Shown here: in pieces, positions 9,381 through 18,760 of the stretch
Layout: every line of letters starts with the position of its first letter
Numbering within the stretch: the first letter of the stretch is position 1
Source of the DNA: Paenibacillus tritici
GTDB lineage: Bacteria > Bacillota > Bacilli > Paenibacillales > Paenibacillaceae
Direction of reading: 5' to 3'
Assembly (NCBI RefSeq): GCF_013204885.1
Contig: NZ_JABMKX010000013.1
Location: 179,297-243,296 of the forward strand
Length of the DNA: 64,000 nt
Program-made: the position numbers and the translations under genes
The notes under the pieces: generated by a model
Database searches by the model: none
What the model was told of the DNA's origin: nothing
What the model saw: only the letters and a program-made list of their open reading frames with translations

Positions 9381-9481
9381 TCAACTTCACTCCCGGTTAT
9401 TGCATACTGAAAATTATAAAGTAATCAATGAAATCAAACAACCTTCAAGAGTTCGCCACATATGGGCGCATCTATTCCCAA

Positions 9482-9495
9482 TGATAGCGCTTACT
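9482..9495. promoter_or_regulatory. cre-like sequence upstream of the acyltransferase gene
   Basis: TGATAGCGCTTACT matches 13 of 14 positions of the B. subtilis catabolite-responsive element TGWAARCGYTWNCW. It lies about 107 bases upstream of the membrane acyltransferase start. CcpA binding is inferred, not shown. Confidence 0.35.
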
Positions 9496-9601
9496 ATTGT
9501 GATATATTTCACAATTTATTTACCGGAAATCATGTATTTTAAAATTAAAGTATTTAAACACTGCGCAACACGTAAACCGAATCTCACTTGGAGGTTACGT
9601 C

Positions 9602-10642
9602 ATGACCCGGGAAAGCTCGCTTGACACGCGCGGAGAGACTTTTTTTCTCAATCTGCGCTTCATGCTTATTGTAACTGTCTTTGCGGCCAATGCGATCGAA
9701 CCCCTGATTCAAGAAATGAGCGGACTTCACACCCTTTACCAGTGGATCTTCAGTTTTCATATGCCGCTGTTTGTGCTGGTGACCGGATACTTTGCCCGTT
9801 CAAGCTTACATGGAGCGCCAGGACGCAAAGTCCTGCTGCAGATTGCCCTGCAATATGTTATTTTTCAGAGCCTATACTCCGCACTGGACGCCTCCCTGTT
9901 TCATGTGAATAATATACAGCATTCCTTCTTCGCTCCTTATCTGCTGCTATGGTTCCTGGCCAGCCACATCTGCTGGCGCCTGCTGATGCTGGGCATGAGC
10001 CGCTGGACCCGCAGCGCCCAACTGGCCTTCGCCGTTACCGCAGGGGTGGCCGTAGGTTATCTGCAACCGGACGGGATCTGGTTCAGCATCAGCCGCACCT
10101 TTGTATATCTGCCCTTTTTCGTCATCGGAACCCATTTCTCCTTCGGAGCTTTCGTCAAGCTGTATCAGCAATATGTCAAAATCACTGCCGCTGCCGCCTC
10201 CCTCCTGCTGCTCGCTCTAATCGGCCTGTTCGGCCGTGATCTCCCGCTCGGCTGGCTGTACGGCAGTATGACCTACATGCAGCTTGGCGCCCATGATTGG
10301 TATGCGGGAGTGTTCCGGCTCGCTGTGTACGGTCTGCAATTTGCCGCTTCCCTGGCGTTTCTCGGCCTGGTCCCTTACGGGTTAAGCCGCATGACGGACT
10401 TGGGACGCCGTACGCTCTACGTGTTCCTGCTTCACGGATTCATCGTCCGGGCGGCTGCCGTTTCCGGCCTGTACGACTATATCACTAATCCTGCCGGAGT
10501 TGCCCTGCTGCTTGCCGGTGCAGTCGGCTGTACGGTGCTGCTGGCCCAGCCTGCGCTCAGACGCCTGCTGAATCCGCTCGTCGAGCCGTCTGTGGACTGG
10601 ATGATCTCGCTGCAGCGCACAGCGCTCAGACGTTCGCTCTAG
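9602..10642 (+). CDS. Acyltransferase-3 family membrane protein
   Basis: A 346-residue polytopic protein with about ten hydrophobic segments. The N-terminal FLNLRFMLIVTVFAANAIEP and the FSFHMPLFVLVTGYFARSS segment (with the conserved HMPLF) are characteristic of O-acyltransferases of the OatA/YkrP and fucose-4-O-acetylase type, which acetylate cell-surface polymers. A TTGGAGG ribosome binding site precedes the ATG. The gene is monocistronic, with a clear terminator downstream. The acceptor polymer is unknown. Confidence 0.8.
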   Translation: MTRESSLDTRGETFFLNLRFMLIVTVFAANAIEPLIQEMSGLHTLYQWIFSFHMPLFVLVTGYFARSSLHGAPGRKVLLQIALQYVIFQSLYSALDASLFHVNNIQHSFFAPYLLLWFLASHICWRLLMLGMSRWTRSAQLAFAVTAGVAVGYLQPDGIWFSISRTFVYLPFFVIGTHFSFGAFVKLYQQYVKITAAAASLLLLALIGLFGRDLPLGWLYGSMTYMQLGAHDWYAGVFRLAVYGLQFAASLAFLGLVPYGLSRMTDLGRRTLYVFLLHGFIVRAAAVSGLYDYITNPAGVALLLAGAVGCTVLLAQPALRRLLNPLVEPSVDWMISLQRTALRRSL

Positions 10643-10673
10643 ATTAAGGATATTGTTCCAAATCTATCTATAT

Positions 10674-10709
10674 AGAAGCCTTTCCCATCCGGGAGGGGCT
10701 TCTTTCTGT
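10674..10709 (+). terminator. Rho-independent terminator after the acyltransferase gene
   Basis: A 13-bp stem (AGAAGCC outer part, CCC/GGG inner part, two G-T pairs between) closes a four-base ATCC loop at 10674-10703 and is followed by a T-rich run. Confidence 0.8.
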
Positions 10710-10917
10710 TTGCACAACAATGAAGCCGTTTCCATGAATCCGCCGCCCCAGGACTGCGACAAACTTCACATTGTCCGGTAGAAAAAAGAGACTTTTTGTG
10801 ATAGACTCTCTATTAACGTTCTTAACCAATCACCGCAGACACGTGAATTCCCGGATTGCATTGCGTTAATGCGGCACTATATTTGCTTCACCAATACTTT
10901 TAAGGGGAAATGTCATC

Positions 10918-12603
10918 ATGGCAAACAAAAAAATGCGCTCAGACATGATCAAAAAAGGCTTTGACCGCGCTCCGCACCGCAGCCTTCTGCGGGCCGCAGG
11001 CGTTAAGGAAGAGGATTTCGGCAAGCCGTTCATCGCGGTCTGCAATTCCTATCTCGACATTGTACCAGGTCATGTGCATCTGCAGGAATTCGGCAAAATC
11101 GTGAAGGAAGCGATCCGTGAAGCCGGCGGGGTTCCGTTCGAATTCAATACCATCGGCGTAGATGACGGTATTGCCATGGGACATATCGGAATGCGCTATT
11201 CGCTCCCAAGCCGCGAGATTATTGCCGATTCAGTGGAAACGATGGTCTCCGCTCACTGGTTCGATGGAATGGTCTGCATTCCCAACTGTGATAAAATCAC
11301 CCCGGGCATGATGATGGGCGCACTGCGCGTCAACATCCCGACCATCTTCGTCAGCGGCGGGCCGATGAAGGCCGGCGTAGACAGCAAAGGCAAGAAGCTC
11401 TCCCTGACTTCCGTGTTTGAAGGCGTAGGTGCCCATCAGGTCGGCAAGATCAATGACGCCGAACTGCTTGAACTGGAACAATTCGGCTGTCCAACCTGCG
11501 GATCATGCTCCGGTATGTTCACTGCCAACTCCATGAACTGTCTGGCCGAAGCTATGGGCCTGGCACTTCCGGGCAACGGCACCATTCTGGCTGTAGCAGA
11601 AGAACGCAGAGATTTCGTCCGCAAATCAGCTACCCAGCTCATGGAGCTGATCAAGCTGGATCTGAAGCCGCGTGATATTGTAACCCATGAATCACTGGAC
11701 AATGCCTTTGCGCTGGATATGGCTATGGGCGGTTCCACCAACACGGTGCTGCATACCCTGGCCCTGGCTCAAGAAGCTGAAATCGACTATCCGCTGGAGC
11801 GCATCAATGAAGTAGCCAACCGCGTGCCTTACTTGGCCAAGCTGGCTCCAGCATCCGATATCTTCATCGAGGATGTGGACCGGGCAGGCGGCGTCAGCGC
11901 CGTGCTGAACGAGCTGCTGAAGAAGCCGGGCGCCATCTTCGGCGACTGCATGACCGTAACCGGCAAGACTCTGGCCGAGAATGTCACCGGTCATGAGATT
12001 CAGGATACGTCAGTTATTCATACAATAGACAACCCTTATTCCCCAGTAGGCGGATTGGCTGTACTCTACGGCAATCTGGCTCCTGAAGGCTCCATCATCA
12101 AGGTTGGTGCCGTAGACGCTTCCGTTGGCGGCTACCACAAAGGACCTGCCATCTGCTTCGACTCCCAGGAGCAGGCGCTGGAAGGAATCGCGAACGGCAA
12201 GGTCAAAGAAGGCCATGTCGTTGTGATCCGGTATGAAGGTCCGAAGGGCGGACCGGGTATGCCGGAAATGCTGGCTCCGACTTCGCAGATCGTCGGTATG
12301 GGTCTTGGCGCCAAGGTCGGCCTGATCACTGACGGCCGGTTCTCCGGTGCGTCCCGCGGCATCAGCATTGGCCACATCTCGCCGGAAGCGGCTGAGGGCG
12401 GACCGATTGCTTTTGTCGAGGATGGTGACATCATCGAGCTGGATCTGATCAACCGCAAGATCGAGCTGCTGGTTGAAGAAGAAGTGCTGGCTGTCCGCCG
12501 CAGCGGCTGGAAGGAATTCGAACCGAAGGTGAAGACCGGTTATCTGGCCCGTTACTCCAAGCTGGTTACCAATGCAAGCAAAGGCGGCGTGCTGAAGATC
12601 TAA
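10918..12603 (+). CDS. ilvD: Dihydroxy-acid dehydratase
   Basis: Converts 2,3-dihydroxy-3-methylbutanoate and its isoleucine counterpart to 2-keto acids in branched-chain amino acid synthesis. The 561-residue length is standard. Iron-sulfur ligands are visible in NCDKITPGM and GCPTCGSCSGMFTANSMNCL, and the C-terminal signature TDGRFSGASRG is present. An AAGGGG ribosome binding site lies upstream. The gene stands alone, with no other ilv or leu gene in the window, and ends in a strong terminator. No T-box is seen in the 275-base upstream region. Confidence 0.97.
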   Translation: MANKKMRSDMIKKGFDRAPHRSLLRAAGVKEEDFGKPFIAVCNSYLDIVPGHVHLQEFGKIVKEAIREAGGVPFEFNTIGVDDGIAMGHIGMRYSLPSREIIADSVETMVSAHWFDGMVCIPNCDKITPGMMMGALRVNIPTIFVSGGPMKAGVDSKGKKLSLTSVFEGVGAHQVGKINDAELLELEQFGCPTCGSCSGMFTANSMNCLAEAMGLALPGNGTILAVAEERRDFVRKSATQLMELIKLDLKPRDIVTHESLDNAFALDMAMGGSTNTVLHTLALAQEAEIDYPLERINEVANRVPYLAKLAPASDIFIEDVDRAGGVSAVLNELLKKPGAIFGDCMTVTGKTLAENVTGHEIQDTSVIHTIDNPYSPVGGLAVLYGNLAPEGSIIKVGAVDASVGGYHKGPAICFDSQEQALEGIANGKVKEGHVVVIRYEGPKGGPGMPEMLAPTSQIVGMGLGAKVGLITDGRFSGASRGISIGHISPEAAEGGPIAFVEDGDIIELDLINRKIELLVEEEVLAVRRSGWKEFEPKVKTGYLARYSKLVTNASKGGVLKI

Positions 12604-12635
12604 TAGTTAGCCGCCGCGACCGGATATAACACAAT

Positions 12636-12681
12636 AGAGCAGCGATTCTCCGTTGACAGGAGAACCGCTGCTCTTTTTTTG
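12636..12681 (+). terminator. Rho-independent terminator after ilvD
   Basis: Arms AGAGCAGCGATTCTCC (12636-12651) and GGAGAACCGCTGCTCT (12659-12674) pair over 16 positions with one mismatch and are followed by a run of seven T. It separates ilvD from the convergent GH3 gene and may serve both. Confidence 0.88.
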
Positions 12682-12689
12682 TTCGTTGA

Positions 12690-15017
12690 TTATACTCCGG
12701 TACCAAGTCCGTCCGTAATCTCAAGCTCCGCTGTCCGGGCTCCGGCAAGGCTCCCTCCAGCCATCACCGTAACCCGGCAGGGGACAGGCGCAAACTTCAT
12801 TGAAGTATTCCATATCCCCAGCTCTTCCACGCCCAGATGGAAGGTTACGGTCTGCTCTTCTCCCGGCTGCAGAGAGATTTTGCTGAAGCCCTTCAGTTCT
12901 GCAATCCGGCGGGTGATCCCCGACTCCCGGGCACGGATGTACAGCTGAACGGTCTCCATACCTGAGATAGCGCCGGTATTCTTCACCTTGATACTGACAG
13001 CTACCCGGCTGCCGGTACCCAGATCAGCAGTTGAGATGGAGTCAGCGGATAAAGAGACACTGCCGTATTCAAAACTGGTGTAGCTGAGCCCGTGTCCGAA
13101 GGCATACAGCGGGGCAGACGGCATATCCACATATACCCGGGGACGGCCCGGGTCCTTCTGGTTGTAATATACCGGTAGCTGCCCGGAGGAACGCGGCAGA
13201 GACACCGGCAGCTTGCCGCTGGGATTCACGTGGCCGAACACTATTTCAGCGATGGCCTGTCCGCCTTCCGCCCCGGGATATGCCGCGCAGAGAAGCGCAC
13301 CGGCTAACGGCTCCAGTTCGTCCAGCGCATGTGGACGGCCCTGGATCACAACTGCGACCACCGGTGTACCGGTGGCAGCCACTGCTTCTGCAAGCTGCAG
13401 CTGGATGCCGCCGAGCCGCAGGTCAGCCAGATCCACGCCTTCTCCACAGTCCATTTCGGATGGACTGCCTTCACTGATAATTGCGGCACCGTTGGCCTCG
13501 AAGTCGCCGCCGAACTGCCGTGCACTGCTGCCTCCCAGCACCAGTACAGCAACATCCGCACGCTGTGCCAGCTCCACCGCTTCGCTCAGACCGGCTGTGG
13601 AAGATTCGCGGATGCCGCAGCCCAGAGCATGTACAACCTCAACACCGGCGGGGGCACATTGCCGGATGCCCTGGAGTACGGTCGTACCGCTTCCCTCCCG
13701 CTGGATGCTGGTATAATCACCGAGCTGATTGTACAGCCGATCCGCATTCGGACCGATAACCGCAATCCGCCGGAGCTTGCCGGAGAGCGGAAGCAAAGCA
13801 TCTTCGTTCTTCAGCAGAACGGCCGATTCCCTTGCCACCTGCAGGTTCAGGCTGCGGGTAGCCGCATGACCAACTACAGAAAGCGCCAGCTGCTCATCCG
13901 TATAGGGGCGTTCAAACAAGCCGAGCCGGAATTTCAGCGCCAGCACACGGGATACTGCACGGTCAATATCAGCCTCGCGGGCAAGGCCCCGGTTCACTGC
14001 CTCCTCAAGCGTGCTGAACGCTTTGTCCCACAGGCTGAGGTCAACGCCGGCGGATAAGGCCAGCGCTGCTGCGCCTTCATAACTGCCGGTCAGCGCTATC
14101 AGACGGTCTACCGCCTGACCGTCAGCCATAACGATCCCGCCGAAGTCCCATTCCCCGCGTAGAATACCGCTCAGCAGCGCCTCATTCGCATGGCAGGGAA
14201 TGCCGTCGATTTCATTATAGGCTGCCATGAATCCGGCCGCACCCGCCGCTGTACCTGCCTGCGCGGCCGGCAGATGAATCTCGCGCAGCTCACGTTCACC
14301 GATTGCTGCCGGCCCGGCATTCCTCCCGCCCTGCGCGGCTCCCTGAGCGCACAGATGCTTGAGAATCACTGCAATCTTGTCAGGTGAATCCAGCTCTTCC
14401 GGCGTTGTTCCCTGCATCCCGCGCACAGCCGCTGCCGTGAAGGCAGCCGCCAGGAACGGGTCCTCGCTGTAGCATTCCTCGGAACGGCCCCAGCGCGGAT
14501 CTTGCAGAATATCCAGGGCGGACAGCAGCCCGAGGTGAGCCCCCCGGCTGCGCAGCTCCAGCGCTACCCGGCTGTAAGCCTGTTCCATCAGCTGCGGATT
14601 CCAGGTTGCTCCGGCAGCCAGATTCACGGGCAGCAATGTTCCGTCCAGTGCCTGATGCCCATGCGGGCATTCCTCACTAAGCAGTACAGGAATGCCCAGC
14701 CGGGTATGCTCCAGCACATAGCGCTGCACCTTGTTCGCAGCAGCCGCGCTGGCGGCGGCTGTAATTCCGTTGCTGTAATCCACGCCGGACCACGGGTCAC
14801 TGCGGAATAATCCATACAATGCCCCCATGCCTGCGCCTGCAGCCACTTCCCGGCGGAAGGCCTCGGTAAGCACAAGCTCCCCGTTCTCCCAGGCATAAGC
14901 ATCCCAGCCATACATCCGCTGGTTCAATTGGCCCGTCTTTTCACGCAGTGTCATGCGGGACAGAAGATCCTGAACCCGCTCCTCCACACTGTAGGAAGGT
15001 TGCTTATATATTTCCAT
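12690..15017 (-). CDS. Glycoside hydrolase family 3 beta-glycosidase
   Basis: A 775-residue GH3 enzyme without a signal peptide, so probably cytoplasmic. The N-terminal (beta/alpha)8 barrel contains SEECPHGHQALDGTLLPVNLAAGATWN and the nucleophile region GGIVMADGQAVDRL, where Asp is kept in an ADG context rather than the commoner SDW. An alpha/beta sandwich domain follows (ALLPLSGKLRRIAVIGPNADRL), then a C-terminal fibronectin-III-like domain (FEYGSVSLS, GMETVQLYIR, GFSKISLQPGEEQTV). Beta-glucosidase, xylosidase or related exo-activity is possible. It is the last gene of the sugar locus, separated from the response regulator by a structured repeat. Confidence 0.88.
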   Translation of the reverse strand: MEIYKQPSYSVEERVQDLLSRMTLREKTGQLNQRMYGWDAYAWENGELVLTEAFRREVAAGAGMGALYGLFRSDPWSGVDYSNGITAAASAAAANKVQRYVLEHTRLGIPVLLSEECPHGHQALDGTLLPVNLAAGATWNPQLMEQAYSRVALELRSRGAHLGLLSALDILQDPRWGRSEECYSEDPFLAAAFTAAAVRGMQGTTPEELDSPDKIAVILKHLCAQGAAQGGRNAGPAAIGERELREIHLPAAQAGTAAGAAGFMAAYNEIDGIPCHANEALLSGILRGEWDFGGIVMADGQAVDRLIALTGSYEGAAALALSAGVDLSLWDKAFSTLEEAVNRGLAREADIDRAVSRVLALKFRLGLFERPYTDEQLALSVVGHAATRSLNLQVARESAVLLKNEDALLPLSGKLRRIAVIGPNADRLYNQLGDYTSIQREGSGTTVLQGIRQCAPAGVEVVHALGCGIRESSTAGLSEAVELAQRADVAVLVLGGSSARQFGGDFEANGAAIISEGSPSEMDCGEGVDLADLRLGGIQLQLAEAVAATGTPVVAVVIQGRPHALDELEPLAGALLCAAYPGAEGGQAIAEIVFGHVNPSGKLPVSLPRSSGQLPVYYNQKDPGRPRVYVDMPSAPLYAFGHGLSYTSFEYGSVSLSADSISTADLGTGSRVAVSIKVKNTGAISGMETVQLYIRARESGITRRIAELKGFSKISLQPGEEQTVTFHLGVEELGIWNTSMKFAPVPCRVTVMAGGSLAGARTAELEITDGLGTGV

Positions 15018-15058
15018 CGTCTTGCTCCCCCCGCTTGCCCAAAGTCATCTATTTAACA

Positions 15059-15299
15059 CGCACTTAAGATTTGAACTTGAAGCTTCATCGTCACTGCAGT
15101 GAACATTTGGACTTCCGGCCGCTGTTGTCCCCAGATTTCTTGATTTATTCCGCTCTTCGCGGTTGAAATCCGGGGACTGCTGATGCTTACGATGCTAGCT
15201 TTCCTACGGAAAGCTTTCAGGCGGTCGCTACCGCTCCTACAGTTCCAAATTTCCCCTCCGCTTCTTTTGCTTTTTGTTTATTTCTCTAGTGCTTCTTAT
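15059..15299. repeat. Structured intergenic repeat, copy 1
   Basis: About 241 bp, nearly identical to 33490-33703 and related to 37778-37978. An outer stem pairs TTTGGACT with AGTTCCAAA. Inside it are a long hairpin whose left arm starts GTCCCCAGATTTC (right arm GAAATCCGGGGAC, 12 of 13 paired) with a nested CCGC/GCGG stem, and a small hairpin GCGGTCGCTACCGC. This copy carries about 40 extra bases, which form their own stem AGCTTTCC/GGAAAGCT. The ends are degenerate inverted repeats. It fills the gap between the response regulator and GH3 genes. No coding potential is seen. Confidence 0.8.
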
Positions 15300-15323
15300 C
15301 TAACTGCCTTGTCCCGCCTAACC

Positions 15324-16904
15324 TTACAAGTCCTTGCTCGCCCGCAAGCCCCGGTATTCCTTGGGGGTCATGCCCGTATAGGACTTGAACACCGTCACGA
15401 AATATTTGTATTCCTTGTAGCCCACCTTGTCGGCAATTTCGAATATCTTATCATGTGTAGCCGCAAGCAGTGCCTTAGCCTGCTCGATCCGCAGCTCGTT
15501 CATGTATTCCGTGAACCCCTTTCCTGTGCTCTGCTTGAAAATATAGCTGAAATAACTGGGCGTAATCTTCAGCCAGGCCGCGACCTCGGATGCCTTCAGA
15601 TCCGTACGGTATTGCGCTTCAATGTAACGCTTGGCCTTCTCAACGATCCAGTAGGAGCGGTCTGTGCCATTCTGTTCAATCAGCTCCAGCAGGTCGCCCA
15701 TGTCCTTCTGGATCAGCTCCTGGAGAGCATCGTAAGAATTGAACAGGTAGAGGTCCGGTGACTGGCGGCCATAATCCATACCGGTAATTCCGCTCTTGCG
15801 CAGCCGCTGGCGCAGCAGAGCGAACAGCTCCTCATACACAGTCACAATCTCATGCAGCAAATACGATTCACGCTTGAAAAATCTCAGCATCTCCGATACC
15901 AGCTCCCCGGTCTCGCCGGCATCCTGCTTGAATAGAGCCGCTACCAGATTCTGCACCGTACCGGCAATATCCAATGCCGCAGGCTCTCTTGTACCGCTCC
16001 ACTGCCGGACAATATCTTCCTCAAGCACAGCAGAGTTATCCAGTACAGCATAGCGCAGCAGCCCCGCGGCTTCCGCACATCGGTCCGACGTCTCTGCGGC
16101 ATCGTCATAAGTCTGCGATGCTCCGCAGTGCAGCTCCGCCCCGGGGATAAGCCCGGGAACGAAGCCGTCCAGCCATTCACGCCATTCCTGCGGCTCCAGC
16201 CGGTGGTCTGCCGCCGCCAATGTAATCAGCAGATTCTCATGAGCGAAGATAGAGACAAGCTTCAGGCCGGGTAATGCCAGCTGCCCCTGAAGGCAGCCTA
16301 TCCACTGCTCCTGAAGCTGCTCATACTCCTCTTGCCCAAGCTCCGAATAACGCCCGTGGAAGCAGCTCAGCTGCGTGGCAAGAATTCTGAACTGTGCTCC
16401 CTGAAGTGAAGAGGGGGCAGCCTTGCGGTACGCCATCCCTTGCCGGGCCATGTTGGTCAGCCAGAGCTTCACTTCATCTCTGCCGCCCTCCTGCTTCTGC
16501 TGCCGGATATCTTCTGCCAGCTTGCCCACTACCCCGGTAAGCTCGTCTATATTAACCGGCTTCAACAAATAGTCGTTCACCCCGAGCCGGATCGCCTGGC
16601 GTGCATAATCGAAATCTTCATAGCCGCTGATAATTATCATGCGGACCCCGGGATAACGCCGTCCCACCTGCTCAGCAAGCTGGAGACCATCCATGCCATC
16701 CATCCGGATGTCCGAGAGTACGAAATCCACCTCATGCTCCCCCATAATCTGCAGCGCTTCCTCACCGTCGTAAGCTTCGCCGATGACCTCTATTCCCAGC
16801 GCAGCCCAGTCGATGGTCAGGCGAAGTCCTTTGCAAATGACCGGTTCATCATCAACAATCAGCATTTTAAGCCCTTTGGTGTCTGTTCGTCCGTTATTGC
16901 CCAT
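15324..16904 (-). CDS. Response regulator, YesN type (REC plus AraC-type DNA-binding domain)
   Basis: A 526-residue regulator. The receiver domain occupies roughly residues 15-130, with the acidic pair in LIVDDEPV, the phosphorylated Asp in FVLSDIRMDGMDG and the conserved Lys in YLLKPVN. The C-terminal ~100 residues form an AraC-type helix-turn-helix domain (KASEVAAWLKITPSYFSYIFKQSTGKGF). A strong GGGGGGAG precedes ATG 16904 (MGNNGR), which decides the start although the frame extends to 17054. The gene overlaps the sensor kinase by 11 bases. It probably activates the adjacent sugar importer and glycosidase genes. Confidence 0.93.
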   Translation of the reverse strand: MGNNGRTDTKGLKMLIVDDEPVICKGLRLTIDWAALGIEVIGEAYDGEEALQIMGEHEVDFVLSDIRMDGMDGLQLAEQVGRRYPGVRMIIISGYEDFDYARQAIRLGVNDYLLKPVNIDELTGVVGKLAEDIRQQKQEGGRDEVKLWLTNMARQGMAYRKAAPSSLQGAQFRILATQLSCFHGRYSELGQEEYEQLQEQWIGCLQGQLALPGLKLVSIFAHENLLITLAAADHRLEPQEWREWLDGFVPGLIPGAELHCGASQTYDDAAETSDRCAEAAGLLRYAVLDNSAVLEEDIVRQWSGTREPAALDIAGTVQNLVAALFKQDAGETGELVSEMLRFFKRESYLLHEIVTVYEELFALLRQRLRKSGITGMDYGRQSPDLYLFNSYDALQELIQKDMGDLLELIEQNGTDRSYWIVEKAKRYIEAQYRTDLKASEVAAWLKITPSYFSYIFKQSTGKGFTEYMNELRIEQAKALLAATHDKIFEIADKVGYKEYKYFVTVFKSYTGMTPKEYRGLRASKDL

Positions 16905-18702
16905 GATCTTCTCCCCCCTCGCTTCCGGCCTGCCGCAGCGGGAGTGTGACACGGATACGTGTACCTTCACCCGATGTATGGATAATCCGCAGCCCGTAAT
17001 CCTGTCCGAAAAAAATAGACAGCCGTTCATGAATATTGCGCAGCGCCCCTTCATGGCCGCTGACGCGCATGGAAGGCCTGCGATCCAGGGTAGCTGCGAT
17101 CTCCCGCACCCGGTCCGGAGTCATGCCTGTTCCATTGTCGGTCACATCAATTCGTATTTCATCTTCAGCCGTATAAGCCTTCACTTCAATCGTATGAACA
17201 GCCTTGCTCCTGTCCATAGCGTGCTTGACCGAGTTCTCCACCAGCGGCTGGAGGGTCGCCTTCAGAGTGACTGCCTCTTCAATACCCGGCTCCAGGTGCA
17301 GCGAATAGGACAGCTTATCCCCCAACCGGTACTGCTGTAAATACAAATAAGCCTGTACAAATTCCATTTCCTTGCCCAACGTCGTCTGATAGCTTCCGTT
17401 ATTGACGCTGGCGCGAAAGAATCTGGACAGCATTTCGATCAGCTGACTGGATTGCTCCGCCTGCTCCAGACGGGCCGTCCAGCGGATCATATCCAGGGTA
17501 TTGTACAGAAAATGAGGGTCCATCTGATTCTGCATCAGCCTTAGCTCCGCTTCCCTTTCGCGGAGCTCCAGCTTGTATTTATGATCAATCAGCTGCTGGA
17601 TGGTCATGACCATCTCATTAAACTTACTGCCCAGTTCAGCAATCTCATCCTGAGAGCTGACGGGCACCCTCGCGCTGAAGTCACCGCCGGCCACACGCCC
17701 CGTCTCAATCTTCAGCCGCAGAATCGGACGGATAATCGTATAGTGGAATCCAAGGAGCGCAGTGAGCGCCAGCACCAGAATAGCAATCAGGATAATGGAC
17801 ATCACGATCTTGACGCTGCGGAATTCCTCCGCCATCTTCCCTTCGGAGATGAGAACGACCACTTTCCAGTCGGAATTGTCAATTTGGTTATACATAGTCA
17901 GGTACCGTTTGCCCCCGATTTCAGCGGTAGCCAGCTTGCTGCTGCCAGCCGTGAGCCTTTGCATCAGGCCCTGGTCCGGCACATAGCCGTCCGGCAGACG
18001 GTTGACCGACTCCAGGATCAGATCACCCGCTCCGCCCATTACGAACACGCTGCCATAACCTGCTGCCAGCACACCTTTTTCAAGCTGAGCGGCGATCTCC
18101 GCCTCATCAAGCCGGATGGTCAGCATGCCGAGCGACTTCGTAATCTCACTGAAGGAATTCAGGACACGGATCATGGAGAGCACCCGGACCTGCCCATTCC
18201 AGGAGCTGTTCAGCGGATAGCCCTCCGTCCAGAGAATCCCGCCCTTGCGGGCCACCGCCTCACGCTCCCACTTGCCTTCATCCCCGCTGAACGGCTCACC
18301 CATCTCAATAGCATTACCGTTGTAGCCGGAGATCTCAATGGAGCGGATATAACTTCTCGACATTAACTGGAAGGTCAGGAAATCCTCAATATTGCGTTTA
18401 TATACAGACCTTTGTTCAGCTTCAAGCGGCGGATAGCTGCGGAGAAAGTTCCGCATGTCGGGACTGAGAATGAAGTAGTCGGCGATATCCTCCACCATTT
18501 TGGTCTGCTCGCCAAGCTGGCTGGTCACATTATCAAGGTTGCGGCGGGTAGCACTGATGAACTGCTCGCGGAGCACCTTATTATACTTATATTGAACGAT
18601 GACCCCGACCCCGATGGTCGGCAGAAAGACAAATAGCAGAAATATCACCATAGCCTTGCGTTTCAAGCCGAAATTACCGGCCTTTCTCCAGCGTGTCTTC
18701 AT
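16894..18702 (-). CDS. Sensor histidine kinase, YesM type
   Basis: A 602-residue membrane kinase. The first membrane segment is about residues 16-36 (MVIFLLFVFLPTIGVGVIV), followed by an extracellular sensor of about 250 residues, a second membrane segment (IVMSIILIAILVLALTALLGF), a HAMP linker, the His_kinase motif QMDPHFLYNTLDMIRW and a HATPase domain with NSVKHA and DNGTGM. AAGGAG 7 bases before ATG 18702 supports the start; the frame is open to 18747. It lies directly downstream of the two permease genes, so sensing the transported oligosaccharide is likely. Confidence 0.93.
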   Translation of the reverse strand: MKTRWRKAGNFGLKRKAMVIFLLFVFLPTIGVGVIVQYKYNKVLREQFISATRRNLDNVTSQLGEQTKMVEDIADYFILSPDMRNFLRSYPPLEAEQRSVYKRNIEDFLTFQLMSRSYIRSIEISGYNGNAIEMGEPFSGDEGKWEREAVARKGGILWTEGYPLNSSWNGQVRVLSMIRVLNSFSEITKSLGMLTIRLDEAEIAAQLEKGVLAAGYGSVFVMGGAGDLILESVNRLPDGYVPDQGLMQRLTAGSSKLATAEIGGKRYLTMYNQIDNSDWKVVVLISEGKMAEEFRSVKIVMSIILIAILVLALTALLGFHYTIIRPILRLKIETGRVAGGDFSARVPVSSQDEIAELGSKFNEMVMTIQQLIDHKYKLELREREAELRLMQNQMDPHFLYNTLDMIRWTARLEQAEQSSQLIEMLSRFFRASVNNGSYQTTLGKEMEFVQAYLYLQQYRLGDKLSYSLHLEPGIEEAVTLKATLQPLVENSVKHAMDRSKAVHTIEVKAYTAEDEIRIDVTDNGTGMTPDRVREIAATLDRRPSMRVSGHEGALRNIHERLSIFFGQDYGLRIIHTSGEGTRIRVTLPLRQAGSEGGEDHGQ

Positions 18703-18760
18703 CCTCAGACTCCTTTTTTCTTCCACCGCCGCTGCTTCACTCCTCACTGCGGACCTGTAT

